Below are positions 5,475 through 6,266 of a stretch of DNA of 6,266 bases, piece by piece (position 1 is the first letter of the stretch; each line of letters opens with the position of its first letter). The translations under genes were made by a program, and so were the position numbers. Under the pieces are notes generated by a model that was not told where the DNA came from, searched no databases, and saw nothing but the letters and a program-made list of their open reading frames with translations. Source of the stretch: an uncultured Clostridia bacterium (lineage in GTDB: Bacteria > Bacillota > Clostridia > Christensenellales > Borkfalkiaceae); NCBI GenBank assembly GCA_944354085.1, contig CALVPW010000077.1, forward strand, positions 1 through 6,266. The letters run 5' to 3'.

Positions 5475-6266
5475 ATGATCGGATTTTTGAAAGGCAGCGC
5501 AACGGCGATGATCACGCCGTTCACAAAAGACGGCGTCAACTTCCAAGCCTTCGGCGAGATGATCGAATATCAGATCGCGGGCGGCACGGATGCGCTCGTC
5601 GTCCTCGGCACGACGGGGGAACCCGCCACCATGACCGAGGAAGAAAAGCGCGCGCTCATGCAATACGCCGTCCAAAAGGCGGGCGGGCGCGTCAAGCTCA
5701 TTTTCGGCACGGGCGGGAACAACACCCAAAAAGCCGTCGCCATGACCAAGCTCGCCGTCGAGACGGGTGCGGACGGCATCCTCGCGGTGACGCCCTATTA
5801 CAACAAGTGCACCCAAAACGGGCTCGTCGCCTATTACGAGGCGATCGCAGCCGCGGCAGACGGCAGACCCGTGATCTGCTATAACGTCCCCTCCCGTACG
5901 GGCGTGAACATCCTGCCCGAGACGATGGCGAAGATCGCCTGTATCCCCAATATCGCGGGCATCAAGGAGGCGAGCGGGAACATGGCGCAGGTCTTGGAAA
6001 CGGCGCGCCTCATCCGCGGCAAATGCGACCTCTATTCGGGGGAGGACGCCCTCAATCTGCCCATCCTCTGCGCGGGCGGCACGGCGGTCATCTCCGTCGT
6101 CTCCAACCTCGCGCCCAAAGCCGTCAAACAACTCGTCAGCGCGGTGGAAGCGTGCGATCTCGCGCTTGCGAACGCCGTCAACGACCGTCTCGCGCCGTTG
6201 AGCAAGGCTTGCTTTATCGAAGTCAACCCCATCCCCGCCAAGGCGGGCATGCAGATGCTCGGCTTT
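5475..6266 (+). CDS. dapA: 4-hydroxy-tetrahydrodipicolinate synthase, C-terminus cut by window edge
   Basis: The enzyme condenses pyruvate with aspartate semialdehyde, the product of the upstream asd enzyme, as the first committed step to diaminopimelate and lysine. The visible 264 residues cover most of the (beta/alpha)8 barrel; family members are about 290-300 residues, so roughly 30 are missing. Catalytic features are present: LGTTGEP with T46 and T47, TPYYNK with Y108/Y109, CYNVPSRTG with Y136 and R141, and the Schiff-base lysine K164 in IAGIKEASG. The spacing matches E. coli DapA (T44, Y107, Y133, R138, K161) shifted by two or three residues. The start has AAAGGGG (5461-5467) 7 nt upstream. 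The 35-nt gap after asd holds no terminator or promoter that I can see, so both genes should share the riboswitch-controlled transcript. Confidence 0.96.
   Translation, partial: MIGFLKGSATAMITPFTKDGVNFQAFGEMIEYQIAGGTDALVVLGTTGEPATMTEEEKRALMQYAVQKAGGRVKLIFGTGGNNTQKAVAMTKLAVETGADGILAVTPYYNKCTQNGLVAYYEAIAAAADGRPVICYNVPSRTGVNILPETMAKIACIPNIAGIKEASGNMAQVLETARLIRGKCDLYSGEDALNLPILCAGGTAVISVVSNLAPKAVKQLVSAVEACDLALANAVNDRLAPLSKACFIEVNPIPAKAGMQMLGF

Noticed and set aside
5448..6131. A 227-codon minus-strand open frame opposite dapA
   Set aside because: It is Arg/Asp/His-rich antisense of a clearly recognisable dapA, with no supporting start signal seen.
1..6266. Mobile elements, CRISPR arrays, tRNA or rRNA genes, defence systems
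   Set aside because: I found no transposase-like frames, terminal inverted repeats, regularly spaced direct repeats, cloverleaf structures or rRNA-like stretches on either strand.

Overview
This window is a GC-rich, gene-dense stretch of bacterial chromosome. It looks like a GC-rich Clostridia (Bacillota). The evidence is Shine-Dalgarno sites of the AAAGGAG type, a Bacillota-style lysine riboswitch with an intrinsic terminator in front of lysine-pathway genes, a DUF624/YesL-like membrane protein, and a redox-type Hsp33. Placement below class level is not possible from this sequence. I see no mobile element, CRISPR array, tRNA or rRNA.

Left arm, minus strand, about 1-3925. Four genes read leftward in one tight cluster, in this order: a DUF624-like polytopic membrane protein with a long charged tail (3925-2621); a class I SAM-dependent methyltransferase (2618-1887); Hsp33/HslO, the redox-regulated holdase (1902-1027); and a TPR-repeat protein (starts at 1030 and runs off the left edge). 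The junctions are a 2-nt gap, a 16-nt overlap and a 4-nt ATGA overlap, which strongly suggests one translationally coupled operon. A good sigma-A-type promoter lies at 3983-4011.

Centre, 3926-4359. This divergent regulatory region holds two outward-firing promoters whose -35 boxes are 19 bp apart. The rightward transcript begins with a lysine riboswitch (L box). It has the loop-E/turn sequences, a perfect 6-nt P2-P3 kissing-loop complementarity, and a downstream terminator with a mutually exclusive antiterminator pairing.

Right arm, plus strand, 4360-6266. asd (aspartate-semialdehyde dehydrogenase, archaeal/fungal-type subfamily) is followed 35 nt later by dapA (4-hydroxy-tetrahydrodipicolinate synthase, cut by the right edge). 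They catalyse consecutive steps from aspartyl phosphate toward diaminopimelate and lysine. Placing both behind a lysine-sensing leader makes end-product repression at transcription termination the obvious mode of control.

Most of the window is well-understood biology. The points most worth a second look are the unclear P1 stem of the riboswitch and its relation to the predicted start site, the charged C-terminal extension on the DUF624-like protein, and the conserved-looking but functionally unassigned grouping of membrane protein, methyltransferase, Hsp33 and TPR protein. I do not see convincing evidence of an undescribed system.
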